64,000 bases of DNA from Curvularia sp. ZM96. Lineage: Eukaryota; Ascomycota; Dothideomycetes; Pleosporales; Pleosporaceae. The notes beneath the pieces are model-generated. The model did not search any database. It was not told the DNA's origin and saw nothing but the letters and a program-made list of their open reading frames with translations. This document shows positions 45,666 to 57,098 of the stretch, one piece after another. The stretch lies in contig JAJGBQ010000001.1 in NCBI GenBank assembly GCA_022457065.1, positions 2,666,001-2,730,000 on the forward strand, given 5' to 3'. Each line of letters starts with the position of its first letter. Within the stretch, counting starts at the first letter, position 1. The position numbers and the translations under genes are program-made.

Positions 45666-46303
45666 GCTCTGCCAGCACACAAGGACATCAGAGATGATTC
45701 GAGCACAAATCCGATGAAGCCTTGAGCAACTTACATGTCGTGCACTTCCTCAGTTGCATTCAAGGCAACCGAGAACTCAAAGTGGAGGCGCGCATTTAGT
45801 GAGTTCAGACCGACTTGTAGCCACTGCAAATGGGGGTTTCGTGTGCAGCCTATATTCAACTGGCGATAATAGCAGTGCAGATGATGCGAAAGCAGGAGCG
45901 CGATAGTGTACAGATGCCACAGACATGCACTGTAAATTTATCTATCCCGGCTCGAGGTAGACAAGAAAGCGTCTTTCTGCGGAGTTGGTGTTGGTGTGGT
46001 TCTCAAGTTTGTTGTGATCTGAGTGAGCACGTGACACTGGCGGGAGCCAAACTACATTGGGTTAGCGGTCGGGGATGATCTCATGGGTTGCTCTCTTACC
46101 TCCGTAGTCCGCATGCATGCCCCCCAGTTCACTTTTGCACCACGAACCAGCGATCACAGCATTTGCAGAAACTATTTCGAGACACTCCATGCACTCCAGA
46201 GCCTGCTTGGGAAGGCTGAGGTGCCTGCTGTAGGCCCAGACCGCAACTGATCCATCATCTCCTTTAGATTCTTTGAGGTTACTCTAGCCTGATCCTGTAC
46301 GAC
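45666..46303. other. Divergent promoter region
   Basis: 638 bases between the SUZ12-like gene (minus) and the F-box gene (plus). No other gene is seen. Confidence 0.5.
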
Positions 46304-48615
46304 ATGACTGTAACACTAAAGCGGAAACGAGTTCCCATCTCTTACAAGGAACCAAGCAGCGACGATGGCCTTTCTGGAAGTTCCAGCGACGAACAGACCT
46401 CTCAAAAGCGAATCGTTCCCTCTCGCCGATCAACTCGTCGGACGCAACCAGTCGATCAAGTCTCTAGCGGAAACGAGCATGCCTCACCAGGCCCTATTCC
46501 AGTACAGCGCCAGCGATCCCCTCGAAGTACGCGAAGGCGGGGAAAGCGAGCCATCTCGTACAAAGATATCAGCTCAGATGAAGATGACGAAGACCCCGAT
46601 GCGGACTTTGAGATTGAACCAGAGCGAACAATAGCAGTGCGGACAAGGATACGAACGAGTGCGCCATCGTCTTCTGAGTCGCAAGCAAAGCGAGTGCAGA
46701 AAGATAGGAACCGTCGGCGTAAAGCTGTTCTAGGTGCACCGCTTGCGCCGAACAAAGAAACGCAGGTTGAGCGGCAAGAGACAGGCATTCCTACAGATGG
46801 ATACGTACCCGTACGTTGTGCTTGCTACTTCAGGACCAGCTACACTAGCTGTGTTGAGGATTCACATCATGCTAACACAGAACTGTTTAGGCATGGACGT
46901 CCCTACCATACCACGTGCTCCTCCAAATCTTCGTTTACGCATCACACCCACTCCACGACGAGAATATGAAACCTACTTGCGCGATATCATGGCTTGTAAG
47001 AATGGCAAGAATGTGCTCTGCATTCGCGAAACCAGCTTTGACGGCGCTTTATCGCAATCCACCCATATTTGCCACCCGGCAGACACGAAAGGATCTTGTC
47101 CACCACCTCATCACGCCTCCATCTGGAGCCTACGATGACTATCGAGTTATGGTGAAGCGATTAGAGCTGGACGCCACGCAGATGACTGCCCTTACGGATG
47201 CCAACAATAGCGTGACAGATCTTGCGGCTCTCATACAATCACTGACAACGTTACGTGAGATTGACATTTTCGATCCCATGGATAGGCCTCCCTTTCGAGA
47301 ACGGCTTCGGAGAATCCGTCGGTGGGTATACCCAAACGAGCTTTTTGACGCCCTACGCCAAACCAGTCTGCACTTGAGAAGTTGGCGGTGGAACAGAACT
47401 TTCTGCAACCAAGGCCCTCAATGGATGAGAAGCATTCACACAGACAGTGCATTTCAGAGTCTTCGAGATGTAACCTTCACGAAATTCCACCCTGAAGTGA
47501 GTCAAGTTGATAGCGATGATATTCAAGCTCAGCCAACGACAGAAGAGTTGTTGGCGTCTGCACTGGCTGTCCTCCCTCATCTGAGGAGTCTGTCATTTGA
47601 GACATGTGGAGTCGTCAGTGGGCGTCTTTTACCTCTATTACCGAACAACCTTGTCAGTCTCAACATAACGAACTGTGGCGAGCTACTGTCGGATGCGCTT
47701 CAAGCCTTTTTGGTTACGCATGGCTCACAGCTGGAAGAATTGGTGCTTAACCACAATCAAGCCCTCGACCTTTCTTTCCTGGTCGACCTCAAGCGCTCAT
47801 GTCCCAAGCTCGAGGTCCTGAGGATGGACACTACTTACTATAGCTCTCTGGCTATGTCTTCTGACAACGAACCCCTCTATGAAACTCTGCTGGGTGAGAA
47901 CGAGATTCCCACTTGGCCATGTACGCTACGAACGATAGATCTGCAATATCTTCGAAACTGGAATTCGACATCGGCTTCTAATCTGTTCAACTCGCTGATT
48001 GAGTCTGCTGAGGATCTACCTTGGCTGCAAGAAATTACTATTATAGCAATGGTAGATACTGACTGGCGACAGAGGGCAGAGTTTAGGCAGAAGTGGAGTG
48101 CAAAGTTTAAGAAAGTGTTCGCGAAGAAGTGGGAGGCGCCGAATCCCCATCTCGCTTCGTTGCGGGCATTTAGGGAATGGAAGGCGCAAGTTGATGACGA
48201 CAACAAGGTGGATTCTTTCATCGAAGGTGTGGCAGAAAAACCATTGAAGAAGGCGGATCCTGCCACGATGAATCACGGCAGTGAGAGCGATAGTGACGCC
48301 CCTTTGCTGCGTCGTACACCAAAGCAAGATGAGCGCTGGGGCTCGAAGCGGTTACGATCTCGGGCAAGAGCAGCAATGAGCTATGATGAGGAGTCGGACG
48401 ATGATTCTGGCTCGGAAGATGCAGCAGCATCAGCTGAAGACGAGAATCTCTTTGTGCAAGGTCGGTGTCACACGGTCGTTTTCCGCATCGACAACTTCCG
48501 TCCACGCGAAGAGATCTTCAACGAGGCCGACTTTCTCGATGCTGAGCCCAGCGGTGACGAAGAATGGAACGGTAACGAAGATCATGATCACGACGGCGGC
48601 GGATATGCGTGGTGA
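46304..48615 (+). CDS. F-box and leucine-rich-repeat protein (743 aa)
   Basis: Likely substrate-recognition subunit of an SCF ubiquitin ligase. Exons 46304-46810 and 46891-48615 give 743 residues. The first 170 residues are disordered, basic and acidic by turns (KRKRVPISYKEPSSDD; SDEDDEDPDADFEIEPE), with nuclear-signal-like RRSTRR and RSTRRRGKR. An F-box opens exon 2 (AWTSLPYHVLLQIFVYASH ... FAKPALTALYRNPPIF). Leucine-rich repeats follow (LPHLRSLSFETCGVVSGRLL, NNLVSLNITNCGELLSDAL, SQLEELVLNHNQALDLSFL, CPKLEVLRMDTTYYSSL). The tail is acidic and ends DHDGGGYAW. The donor at 46811 (GTACGT) and acceptor TTTAG at 46890 are exact in frame. Substrates are unknown; the disordered nuclear-type N-terminus suggests a nuclear role. 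Confidence 0.85.
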
Positions 48616-49198
48616 TTGGCTGTTTGATGTTTTTATCATCATTTCGGGTTCAGGGCGTAAAGGAAATGGCGTACCGGGTACTGCGGACGTTAGGCAGGCG
48701 TTGCATGAGGTGTTTTGTGAGATATCCGTGTATTAGTATTGGGCCTGGGTTGGGCTCGTCGGTTGGGCAGCGGTTCGGTTGTCGCTGGCCATGACGACAG
48801 GGCGTTGTCTCAGCCACAAGTGCATCCAGGACGGCCAGAACAAGCGCCGTTGGAAGACGCCGTTGGCCGTGGTTAACTGGATGGGGAATCTGTATGTGTT
48901 CAAGTCAGCTGAAAGGCATAACCCGCGCCTGCAAACATGCGTCACTTGCCGAACTGCGCGTAGTGCACAGCCTCGCAGAGCATCCCAGCACCCTGGCCAA
49001 TCCCCACTACAACCGCTAACCAGGGCCACTCGCCCATGGCTGTTCACACGCCTACCATATAACCACTCATCTGCAATGCCTTGACGACCTCTCCTGCCTC
49101 TGTCTCCACCCTGACTACTGCTCTTTTCCTCCGCACGCCCTCTTGCCTCTCCTTGGTCTCTCTCCCTCAGCCCCGCATCTCATCTCCACAGCGCCAAC
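48616..49198. other. Intergenic gap between tandem plus-strand genes
   Basis: This holds the 3' flank of the F-box gene and the promoter and C/T-rich leader of the WW-domain gene. No gene is seen. Confidence 0.5.
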
Positions 49199-50701
49199 AT
49201 GGCCGTGCCGACTCCCCCAATCCCGCCAGTCTCGCCAGACTCGGGCCCTACTGATCCTACCCTTCCCAAGCTCCCTGCGGGATGGATCGCCCAGTGGGAC
49301 AACACGTACGTCTCTCTTGCACTTGCGCGAAGAGCTGCTGAAGCTGCCCCGCCTTGGTACTCATGCCCCGCGACACAGCTAACAGACACATAGATCTCGA
49401 AAGTATTACTGTACGTCCGAATGCTCACGATTCATAAGCATGCCATACCCGCGCATATATTGACTCGTCACAACAGATGTCCAGATCAGCACCGGCGTCT
49501 CGCAATGGGAGCTTCCCACCAGCGAAGCACCCGTCGGCGGTAGCTCAAACCACAGCACGCCCGCACAGCACACGAACCCATACAGCAGCCCAGAAGGCAC
49601 TTCAGGCCCAGATGCCGGTAACGGAACAAGAGGTATGGGCGATGGCCCAACAGGAGACAGAGCAGGTGGACTAGGCGTATGAAACACAGTCGGGTATCAA
49701 CCAGGCTCCGCTGACAAATGGAACAGGGCTTCGCGATGAACGCGCTTATGGGAGGCGGCAAGCAAAGCAATGGTAGTCACGGCGGCGGCGGCGGCGGCGG
49801 AGGCGCTGGAAATCTTGTCGGCCAACTTGCCGGTTCGTTGCTTGGAGGCGGAAAACAACATGGAAGCTCTTCTGGCGGTGGCGGTGGCGGTGCTGGAAAC
49901 CTCGTTGGCCAGCTCGCTAGTGGCCTGCTGGGTGGTGGAAAGCAGCATGGAAACTCGTCTGGAGGACAGCATGGCAACAACTCTGGCCATGGCTCGAGCG
50001 GTGGCGGCCTCGCGGGCGGCCTTGGAGGCATGCTCAGCGGTGCGTTAGGTGGAGGAGGATCTGTACGTGATATCGGTTGAGGTACAGGTGTACCGTGCTG
50101 ACAGACTATAGCACAACAAGCCAAACAACGACTACGGCTATAGCAACTCTGGCGCCCCGTCAGGTGGATCATACACTGGCACTGCACCGCCATCCTCCTA
50201 CAACCCTGGTGGCCACCACAGCAGCGGCCCCCCGAGTCACTCAAGCTACTCACCTGCCCCCGGACAGTCGTACAACCAAGGTCAAGGGCATGGGGGCTAC
50301 GGCTCACAACAACACACTCCACAGCCGCAGCAGGGGCACGGTTATGGCTCTCAGGCCGGTTTTGGTGGACAGTCGGGTTATGGTGGGCCAGCTCCTAACT
50401 ACGGCCAGGGACCACCATCTTCAGGCCCTGGTGGTTACGGCCAACAAGGTACGAAACTTCTTTTCCTAGAAAAACATAAGACTAACGACATCTAGCTGGA
50501 TACGGAGGCCCTGCATATGGCGGCCCGCCCGGCCCCTACGGCGGCCCAGGAAACTACGACAACCACCAACATAACCAGTTTGGTGGGGCTCCAACACACC
50601 AAAACCAATACGGAGGCCAGCAGTACCCTCCACCGCCGGGCCATGCAGGTGGCTATGGTGGCTCGCAAAGTCACCATCCACCCCAGCCTGGCTGGCAGTA
50701 G
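49199..50701 (+). CDS. Glycine-rich WW-domain protein with prion-like composition (400 aa)
   Basis: Six exons (49199-49305, 49394-49410, 49477-49676, 49727-50062, 50112-50448, 50496-50701) give 400 residues. One WW domain at about 25-55 (LPAGWIAQW, then RKYYYV, then GVSQWELP) should bind proline-rich ligands. It is split by two introns around a 17-base exon. The rest is low-complexity: two copies of a GAGNLVGQLA...LLGGGKQHG unit with glycine-zipper-like spacing, then GHGSSGGGLAGGLGGML, then Gly/Tyr/Gln/Ser/Pro repeats (GYGSQ, QSGYGGP, QYGGQQYPPP). Such composition is typical of proteins that phase-separate or aggregate. No enzymatic domain is present. The function is unknown; the start ATG is preceded by a C/T-rich leader. 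Confidence 0.85.
49795..49955 (+). repeat. Two tandem coding repeats of about 28 residues
   Basis: Inside the WW-domain gene two adjacent segments encode nearly the same sequence: GGGGAGNLVGQLAGSLLGG and GGGGAGNLVGQLASGLLGG, each followed by GKQHG. The DNA copies differ at many third positions, so the duplication is not recent or has been kept by protein-level selection. Confidence 0.7.
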
Positions 50702-51182
50702 ATGTTACGTGATGGTCTCGGGTTGAAAATGTAAGAAATAGCTGAACAGGTTGTGTACCACCCTTGGCCGGAGAACACGGGGTGTCAAAATGAGTTTTAG
50801 CGCTGGAGGTTTATTCTTAGATCCTTTTCCATCTGCCAATCCGGGGGAGTGTTGTAGCTTTTACAGAGCCTTATGTGCTCTTTGCTTGAAATTGTGTAGG
50901 CTTGAATGGCTGCTGTCATTTCCCCTTCCTTGTACTCTCTGCTTTTTGGCCTCCCGTTCTCGAATAGCCTGTCGCTTCTTGTTGGATGTGTGATTCAGGA
51001 CTGCCATTGTAGCTGTCCATGCTACGCAATCTCTGCATTCGATGCAATTGAGGGCTTAACACGCCCACACATGCGCTTTGCCTGCTCCCATCAAGGCCAG
51101 CCGCTGTTCCACCGCTAGGAGACGAAGTGTTTCCAGTCCCTACTCCACCCTAATCCATCTTTCTTTCTCCATCTCCTGTCGC
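50702..51182. other. Convergent intergenic interval
   Basis: 481 bases between the stops of the WW-domain gene and the POP8-like gene. No gene is seen. Confidence 0.5.
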
Positions 51183-51746
51183 TCAACCAAAAACATCCCT
51201 CCCATCACCACCACCAACCAGACCCAAAGCCCCACTCTGCCCTCCAACCCTCCACATCACACCCACCCTCCCTCTACCCTCCCCTACATCCTCCCCCTCC
51301 ACGCTACCCACCCAACTACTTAGCGCCGCCCGCACGCCCCGCGCGTCCTGCCGCGGCACCCTGATCCACACGTTGCGGCCTGCTGTTTTCAAGATGTCGA
51401 TCGGGATTGCGGCGCCCATTGTGCCCAGGTAGGCGCGCAGCGCGGATGTGAGGAGGGGCGAGATGAGGAGGGGAGAGAGGTCTGGGGTGTCTGGTATGGT
51501 GGAGGCGGAAGGGCTGGTGAGGGTGAGGTGGAAGTAGGCCCAAGGGAGTTTGCGAAAGGTGGTTTGGTGGAGGATGTGTGGTTCTTTTTCTTTTTCTTGG
51601 GGTGTGTCGTTGGGGTTGCGCTTGGTGGTGGTTGTTGCGTGAGTGTCGGCATCGGGCATGGAGGTGTCTGTGTCAGCGGAGGTATTTGTGTTGCCTAACG
51701 GCGGGTTCAAGGTAGGAGGAGGGTTCGTGATATTTGCTTGTGCCAT
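51183..51746 (-). CDS. pop8: POP8-like RNase P/MRP protein subunit (187 aa)
   Basis: Small protein subunit of the ribonucleases that mature tRNA and rRNA. Single exon of 187 residues. A disordered Thr/Asp/Pro N-terminus of about 65 residues precedes the domain: FRKLPWAYFHLTLT, LLTSALRAYLGTMGAAIPID, then ILKTAGRNVWIRVPRQDARG and RAALSSWVGSVEG, the alpha-beta arrangement of the POP8 group. The C-terminus is Gly-rich (GGQSGALGLVGGGDGRD). The start at 51746 is the first ATG; 24 further in-frame codons upstream have no ATG. The assignment rests on remembered family pattern; POP5, which shares the fold, is the alternative. Confidence 0.72.
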   Translation of the reverse strand: MAQANITNPPPTLNPPLGNTNTSADTDTSMPDADTHATTTTKRNPNDTPQEKEKEPHILHQTTFRKLPWAYFHLTLTSPSASTIPDTPDLSPLLISPLLTSALRAYLGTMGAAIPIDILKTAGRNVWIRVPRQDARGVRAALSSWVGSVEGEDVGEGRGRVGVMWRVGGQSGALGLVGGGDGRDVFG

Positions 51747-52140
51747 TGCGACTGGAACTTTGTGTTTGTTTGAGGACTCAATTTGGAATGTTAAAATATA
51801 GTTGTTACCTACCTTCAAGCTTCTGAAGGTGACGCGCGAAACCTTTTGGCGGAGTTAACTAGTGCGCTTAGCTTACCTCCGAGAAACCCTGTAAGTACTG
51901 ACATAGTCGGAACAAACTGCAACGCCAAACTGTGATTACTTTTGGCTCTTAAATACACGGGGCGGGTCTAGCTAGTAGATAAATGACTTTATATAGTTAT
52001 CACACTAGGGTATCATATGTTACGAAGTTTCAAATCCTGAAAATACCTCCTGCAAATCCCATAATAACCTTCAAGATCAACCGTAGTATGCTGTGCAAAT
52101 ATAGCATTATTTTTGAAAAAGAAGTATTAGTACTTATTGC
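51747..52140. other. Intergenic gap between tandem minus-strand genes
   Basis: 394 AT-rich bases: the promoter of the POP8-like gene and the 3' flank of the coiled-coil gene. No gene is seen. Confidence 0.5.
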
Positions 52141-55023
52141 TTACTTATGACGCATTTCTTCCTCTGCGCTTGTCTTCGACCTTTCAACCAGGGATGGAAG
52201 ATAGCACTCCCAGTCAAGCTTCAGTGGCGCGCCAGGTAGGTTTTGATTGAGGCTCTCGGCAACTTGTTGAAGTTGCGCCAGGACAATAAGGGCAGTGCCA
52301 AACAGACCGAAGAAGTCACGATTAGGCTCGATGAGTGTATTCTTCATCGTGTCGAAATCACGTCGATGCTGATAGGCTACAGCCTGCATCTCAGCAACCT
52401 GAGCTATGATTTGAGAGACCTGATCTTGCGTCTCTTTTTCAGCCTGCTGAACCTGCAACAGGCGCACTTGCGCGTCAGAAAGGGCCTGCTCGATCTTTTC
52501 TTGATTTTGTGTAGAGTACTGCTGAGCAATGGCTTGCAGTTGTGCGCCGTGTCTACACAGATCGCGTAAAACCCCTGAACGACTTCGAATCCATGCAATA
52601 TCATTGCAGAAGTTTTTGAGGTGGCTGACGTCCGCTTGAAGTTGTGCCGTGTCTCTTATCAAGGTTGCACTCGTTGGGTACATCTGCACAAACCAATGGA
52701 CCATTTTCTGGTGCATTTCTTCAGTGCTGATATTCTGGTATCGGTGCTCAAGGTCTTTCAATGCAAACGTAATGCTGTCTACTTGCTTTCCCACAGCCTG
52801 GATGTCAGCTTTCGTCGTTAGAGCTTGGGCATTCGCTGTGTGGGTATCGACGAATTCCTTTCTCATCTCTGCAAGGGCAACAGCATGTGCATCCAATTTG
52901 CCATTGGCGATACTTAATCGTTCGTCGACCATATATTTGAATGGATCGAATTGCTGGCGGAAAAGTTCAGGGACTTGGTCTTTGATGACAGAAATAGTGG
53001 CAGAGTGCTCATAGATCTTCTGGCCAGCTTCGTTGAAATCGTCAGACAGCGAATCCAGTTCAGCTTGCATGTCATTTATGCGAGCCATGAGTGCTGCCGT
53101 GGTAGTTGCCAAGGTCGGATCGTTATCTTCTCCTTCTGCAGGTACGTTTTCGGATGGAAGACTCGACCGGTTTGTTTGTATGTTGGTGATTTTGCTGTCC
53201 AGATCCGTCTGTAGAGCGTGGATTTCTGTCAAGATGCGTTGGTGAAGCTCGCTGTGACTGGCCTCTAGAGACGTGTCTAGCACAACATGATCTTTGAGCG
53301 CTTCCAGCCCTTGTAGGTTTTTCTCGGTGGTATCAAGTCGCTTGACAACGTCCGTCAACTTTGACACTAAATCTCTGGATTCTTTTTGAGTATGTTGGAA
53401 GCTTTTGAAGTCTTTGGCAAGCTGTTCCACGTTTCGAGCGAGAGTATTCACACTGGCTGATGAGATGGTTGGTGTGTTGGATCGATTGGATTCATAGCCT
53501 TGTTCCACTCTCTCCAGTTCATCCACGCGCATAGCCAGGTTGCCAAGATCAATCGACCCAGCCGCTGTTTGCCCCTTGATTGATCTTGGCAAGGCCGTTC
53601 TCTCAGCTTCATCGTAGACCTTTTCGGTAGGTCTGTTCTGGTCGCGTATATTCTGCTCAAGCTTTCTCAGGCGCCGAGTGATCTCATCGTTTGCTAGCTG
53701 AAGGTTTGGTAACTCTATTTGTCGAACATCTTGACGAAAGTCCAGACATTTGTCCATGTCTTCCTCAAGGTCCTTGATCCTCCTTACGTACTGACTGAAA
53801 TCCAGCATATCGTCTTCGAATTTTTCTACTTTAGAGTTTGTCCTGTCCATGTCTAATTCTATGTTGGTGACACTGTTGCAGATGTCGGCCAGTCGTTGAG
53901 GAAATTCTTGCATTGTCGCTGCTAAGCTTTCCACGTCCTTAGCCTTACTGGAAGCTTCCTGAAGTGACTGTTTTCCGCTGGAGATACGTTGATCCAGGCG
54001 TTCTTCTACCTCAGTAATCTCTCTGCGTATCAATGCCTTGACCTCCTCAGCCTTTTGCGTAATCTTGTCTGTGGCTAGTTTGGTCAAATCTTCAGTAATG
54101 GTCTTGGACTGCGAGGTTTTCCAAAGGTTGAGCATAGCAATTTCATGAGTCTGAGATTCCTGGGAGCGCTTCAACTTGATCATTTCCTTTTCAAGAGCCA
54201 GTGTCTTTGCCACAGCGTCATCTGCTGTCTTTTGGAGCTCCGAAACCAGTGAGGAATTCTCAAGCGCGGTTAAGCGGGTCAGTAAAGGTTGTAGGTCATT
54301 CGAAGAATCCAGTTGTCGTTGCTCTTGCCCGTCTGCTGAACGGCTCAGACTCTCCAACGAACTTTCCATTGTTGCTAATCTCCTTTCAAATTCATCTCGC
54401 TCCTTTCTAAGTTGAGAGATCTCCATTTGTTGGGCTTTGATTTTAGCTTCAAGTGGAGCGGTTGCTGAGGCAGGTCCATTAGTCGAGCTAGCCTGTGTCG
54501 CTATAGCACGACGCCTATCTTGGAGCTTTCGCAGTGACTGCATGCCAAGAGGAGATTTGTCATGGGTAGTTTTGTCTTGAAACTGTACAGCATTCGCATA
54601 CTGTCTTGAATCCATGGGTAGCATCGAAGGAGCGGGAGGTGCACTGTGTTGGGTGGGAGTAGATGCTCCACTACCTGGACGATGAGACATGACCGAAGCA
54701 ACCTGTCTAGACGCTTGGTTCTCTTGCGGGCGCTCCCTCCCATGGGCAGAGTCGACCGGTCTGTTGCGATCAGAGGCTAGTTTAGGGTTATCTGTCACGA
54801 CAATAGACAGTCCAGCGCCCGAAGTTTTCCGTGATGGCGGTGGGCTCTGAATCTTGGTGCTTGGTGCAGCCGTGTTCTGTTCTCACGTCAGCTTTCCGTG
54901 AGGTGAATGCAAGTAGGGTGCAGGGGGGCGAACCTTGGCTGGCAGCGGGCGACTCCGCTTGCTGGTAGGGCTGTTCCCACGCGCCCGCGGATCAAGCGGC
55001 CGCTTAGCAGCACTCGAGCTCAT
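52141..55023 (-). CDS. Long coiled-coil protein of unknown function (941 aa)
   Basis: I do not recognise a family. Exons 55023-54934 and 54876-52141 (donor GTTCGC, acceptor ACAG) give 941 residues. The first 130 residues are disordered, with a basic nuclear-signal-like start (AAKRPLDPRARG ... SKRSRPLPAK) and Ser/Pro/Gln-rich sequence. From about 165 to the end the protein is almost wholly helical with heptad-like spacing (KIKAQQMEISQLRKERDEFE, ELQKTADDAVAKTLALEKEM, LEHRYQNISTEEMHQKMVHW). There is no ATPase, kinesin or DNA-binding motif. Cytoskeletal, septal-pore, kinetochore or scaffold roles are all possible. The gene is divergent from Rvb2 over a 0.5 kb shared upstream region. Confidence 0.8.
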
Positions 55024-55524
55024 GAAGGAGTAGTGTGCAGGTAAGTGGAGCGATTGGATCTATCGAGAATCCAGGTAAAGGACGATGAAGCATACATATT
55101 TGTGCCCCACCCCTGCACGACGCCAAGCACAACGGGAATGAAGGCAGTGGCAGGCAGCAAAAAGAAGGAAAGCGCGGAACAAGCAAGCAAGCGAGCGAGC
55201 GAGCAAGCGCTTACGGAAGGGGTTTGTTCTGGCCGTAAAGATCGCCCTGGTGGGCTGTGTCAATGAAGAAGCACACTGCGCGGCACGGGGCATGTACTTG
55301 TATGTATGCTAGAGGCCGTCGCGCGGCGATCTACATGCAGTCCACGATTGCCAAGCGTATCATGTGACCGGGGAAGCGCGTGTCGACGCGCTGCATACTG
55401 GTAGACAGCGGATGATTGGCCCGTGCGCTCCAGCTAGCAATCGTCGAGCTTCTGTCTGCGCGCCCGCCGCGAAATGTTGCTGTAGCATACCCAAGCTCCC
55501 AATCACGCCACGACACACATCACC
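55024..55524. other. Divergent promoter region
   Basis: 501 bases between the coiled-coil gene (minus) and Rvb2 (plus). It contains the tetranucleotide repeat listed at 55181-55210. No gene is seen. Confidence 0.55.
55181..55210 (+). repeat. Tetranucleotide microsatellite (AAGC/GAGC)n
   Basis: A run of aagc and gagc units, about seven in a row, lies in the shared upstream region of the coiled-coil and Rvb2 genes. Such runs are prone to length change. Confidence 0.75.
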
Positions 55525-57098
55525 ATGGCTATGGTACGTGCCGCCGACAGCGCGACCGATTGCTATTCCAACGACTGACCACTTTTAGCCCATCACCACC
55601 ATTGCCGAGAGCAAGGAGCTCCGCGGCCTCAATCTCATCGCGGCGCATTCACACATTCGCGGTCTCGGCGTCGACGATGACACGCTTGAGCCAAAGGTCT
55701 CGTCGCAGGGCCTAGTCGGCCAGGAGAAGGCACGAAAGGCCGCAGCCGTCATTCTCAAGATGGCGCGAGACGGCAAGATTGCTGGTCGCGCAGTCCTGAT
55801 AGCCGGTCCTCCAAGCACGGGCAAGACAGCCATCGCTATGGGTATGGCGCAGTCGCTGGGCCCCGACGTGCCCTTCACCATGCTTGCCTCGTCCGAGATC
55901 TTCTCTCTGGAGATGTCCAAGACGGAGGCTCTCACACAGGCCTTCCGCAAGTCGATTGGCGTTCGGATAACCGAGGAGAGCGAGGTCATTGAGGGCGAGG
56001 TGGTGGAGATACAGATTGACCGCAGCGTCACAGGGGTGAGTGGCATGGGTGCGGGCATGCAGAGCACCACAGCGGTACTAACACCATGTGCAGAGCAACA
56101 AGCAGGGCAAGCTTACCATCAAAACGACCGACATGGAGACCGTCTACGACATGGGCACCAAAATGATCGACGGCATGACCAAGGAAAAGGTCATGGCTGG
56201 CGACATCATCTCCATTGACAAAGCCTCGGGCAAGATCACCAAGCTCGGCCGCTCCTACACGCGTTCACGAGACTACGATGCCATGGGCGTCGACACCAAG
56301 TTCGTCCAGTGCCCCGAAGGCGAGCTGCAACAGCGGCGCGAGGTGGTGCACACAGTCAGCTTGCACGAAATCGATGTCATCAACTCGAGGACGCAGGGCT
56401 TCTTAGCGCTCTTCTCAGGCGACACGGGCGAGATCCGCAGCGAGGTGCGTGACCAAATCAACACAAAGGTCGCCGAGTGGAAAGAGGAGGGCAAGGCCAC
56501 CATCGTGCCAGGCGTACTGTTCATCGACGAAGTCCACATGCTTGACATCGAGTGTTTCTCGTTTGTCAACCGCGCGCTGGAGGATGAGCTGGCGCCAATC
56601 GTCATCATGGCTAGCAACAGAGGAAATACACAGATACGTGGCACCGATTACAGATCGCCACACGGACTGCCGCTGGACTTTCTAGATCGTGTGGTCATTG
56701 TCAACACACACCCATATTCATCCGAGGAGATGCAACAAATCATCTCGATAAGAGCGCAAGAGGAAGAGGTTGATGTATCACCAGATGCGCTCGCCTTGCT
56801 CACCAAGATTGGTCAGGAGGCTGGGTTACGATACGCCAGCAACTTGATCACCACATCGGACCTGATACGCGGCAAGAGGAATGGTTCCGAAGTCACTATC
56901 GACGATGTACAGCGGAGCTTTGCGCTTTTCTACGACCCTAACAGGAGTGTCAAGGTAAGTTCACACGAGACCCCTTTGTACTGGGCCAAGCTAACATGGC
57001 AATAGTTTGTTACTGAGTCGGAGAAGCGCCTTATTGGCGATGCTGGCGATGTCTCTTTTGCGGTTATGAACGGCGCGGATGCAATGGAGATTTCGTAG
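55525..57098 (+). CDS. rvb2: RuvB-like AAA+ ATPase 2 (Rvb2/reptin)
   Basis: Subunit, with Rvb1, of the hexameric ring found in INO80, SWR1 and NuA4-related remodellers and in the R2TP chaperone. Exons 55525-55533, 55589-56035, 56094-56954 and 57006-57098 give 469 residues, the normal length. Walker A is GPPSTGKTA and Walker B FIDEVHMLDIECFSF; sensor I lies at IVIMASNRG and sensor II near GLRYASNLI. The RVB-specific insertion domain II runs about 125-240 (EGEVVEIQIDRS ... GKITKLGRSYTRSRDYDAMG). The Rvb2 identity follows from LVGQEKARKAA and DIECFSFVNRALED. The first coding exon is only nine bases (Met-Ala-Met), but without it the second exon has no in-frame ATG at the family N-terminus. Confidence 0.97.

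Noticed and set aside
49777..50322. 181-codon minus-strand frame rich in Pro and Cys
   Set aside because: It is the antisense of the glycine-rich part of the WW-domain gene; poly-Gly codons read as poly-Pro on the other strand.
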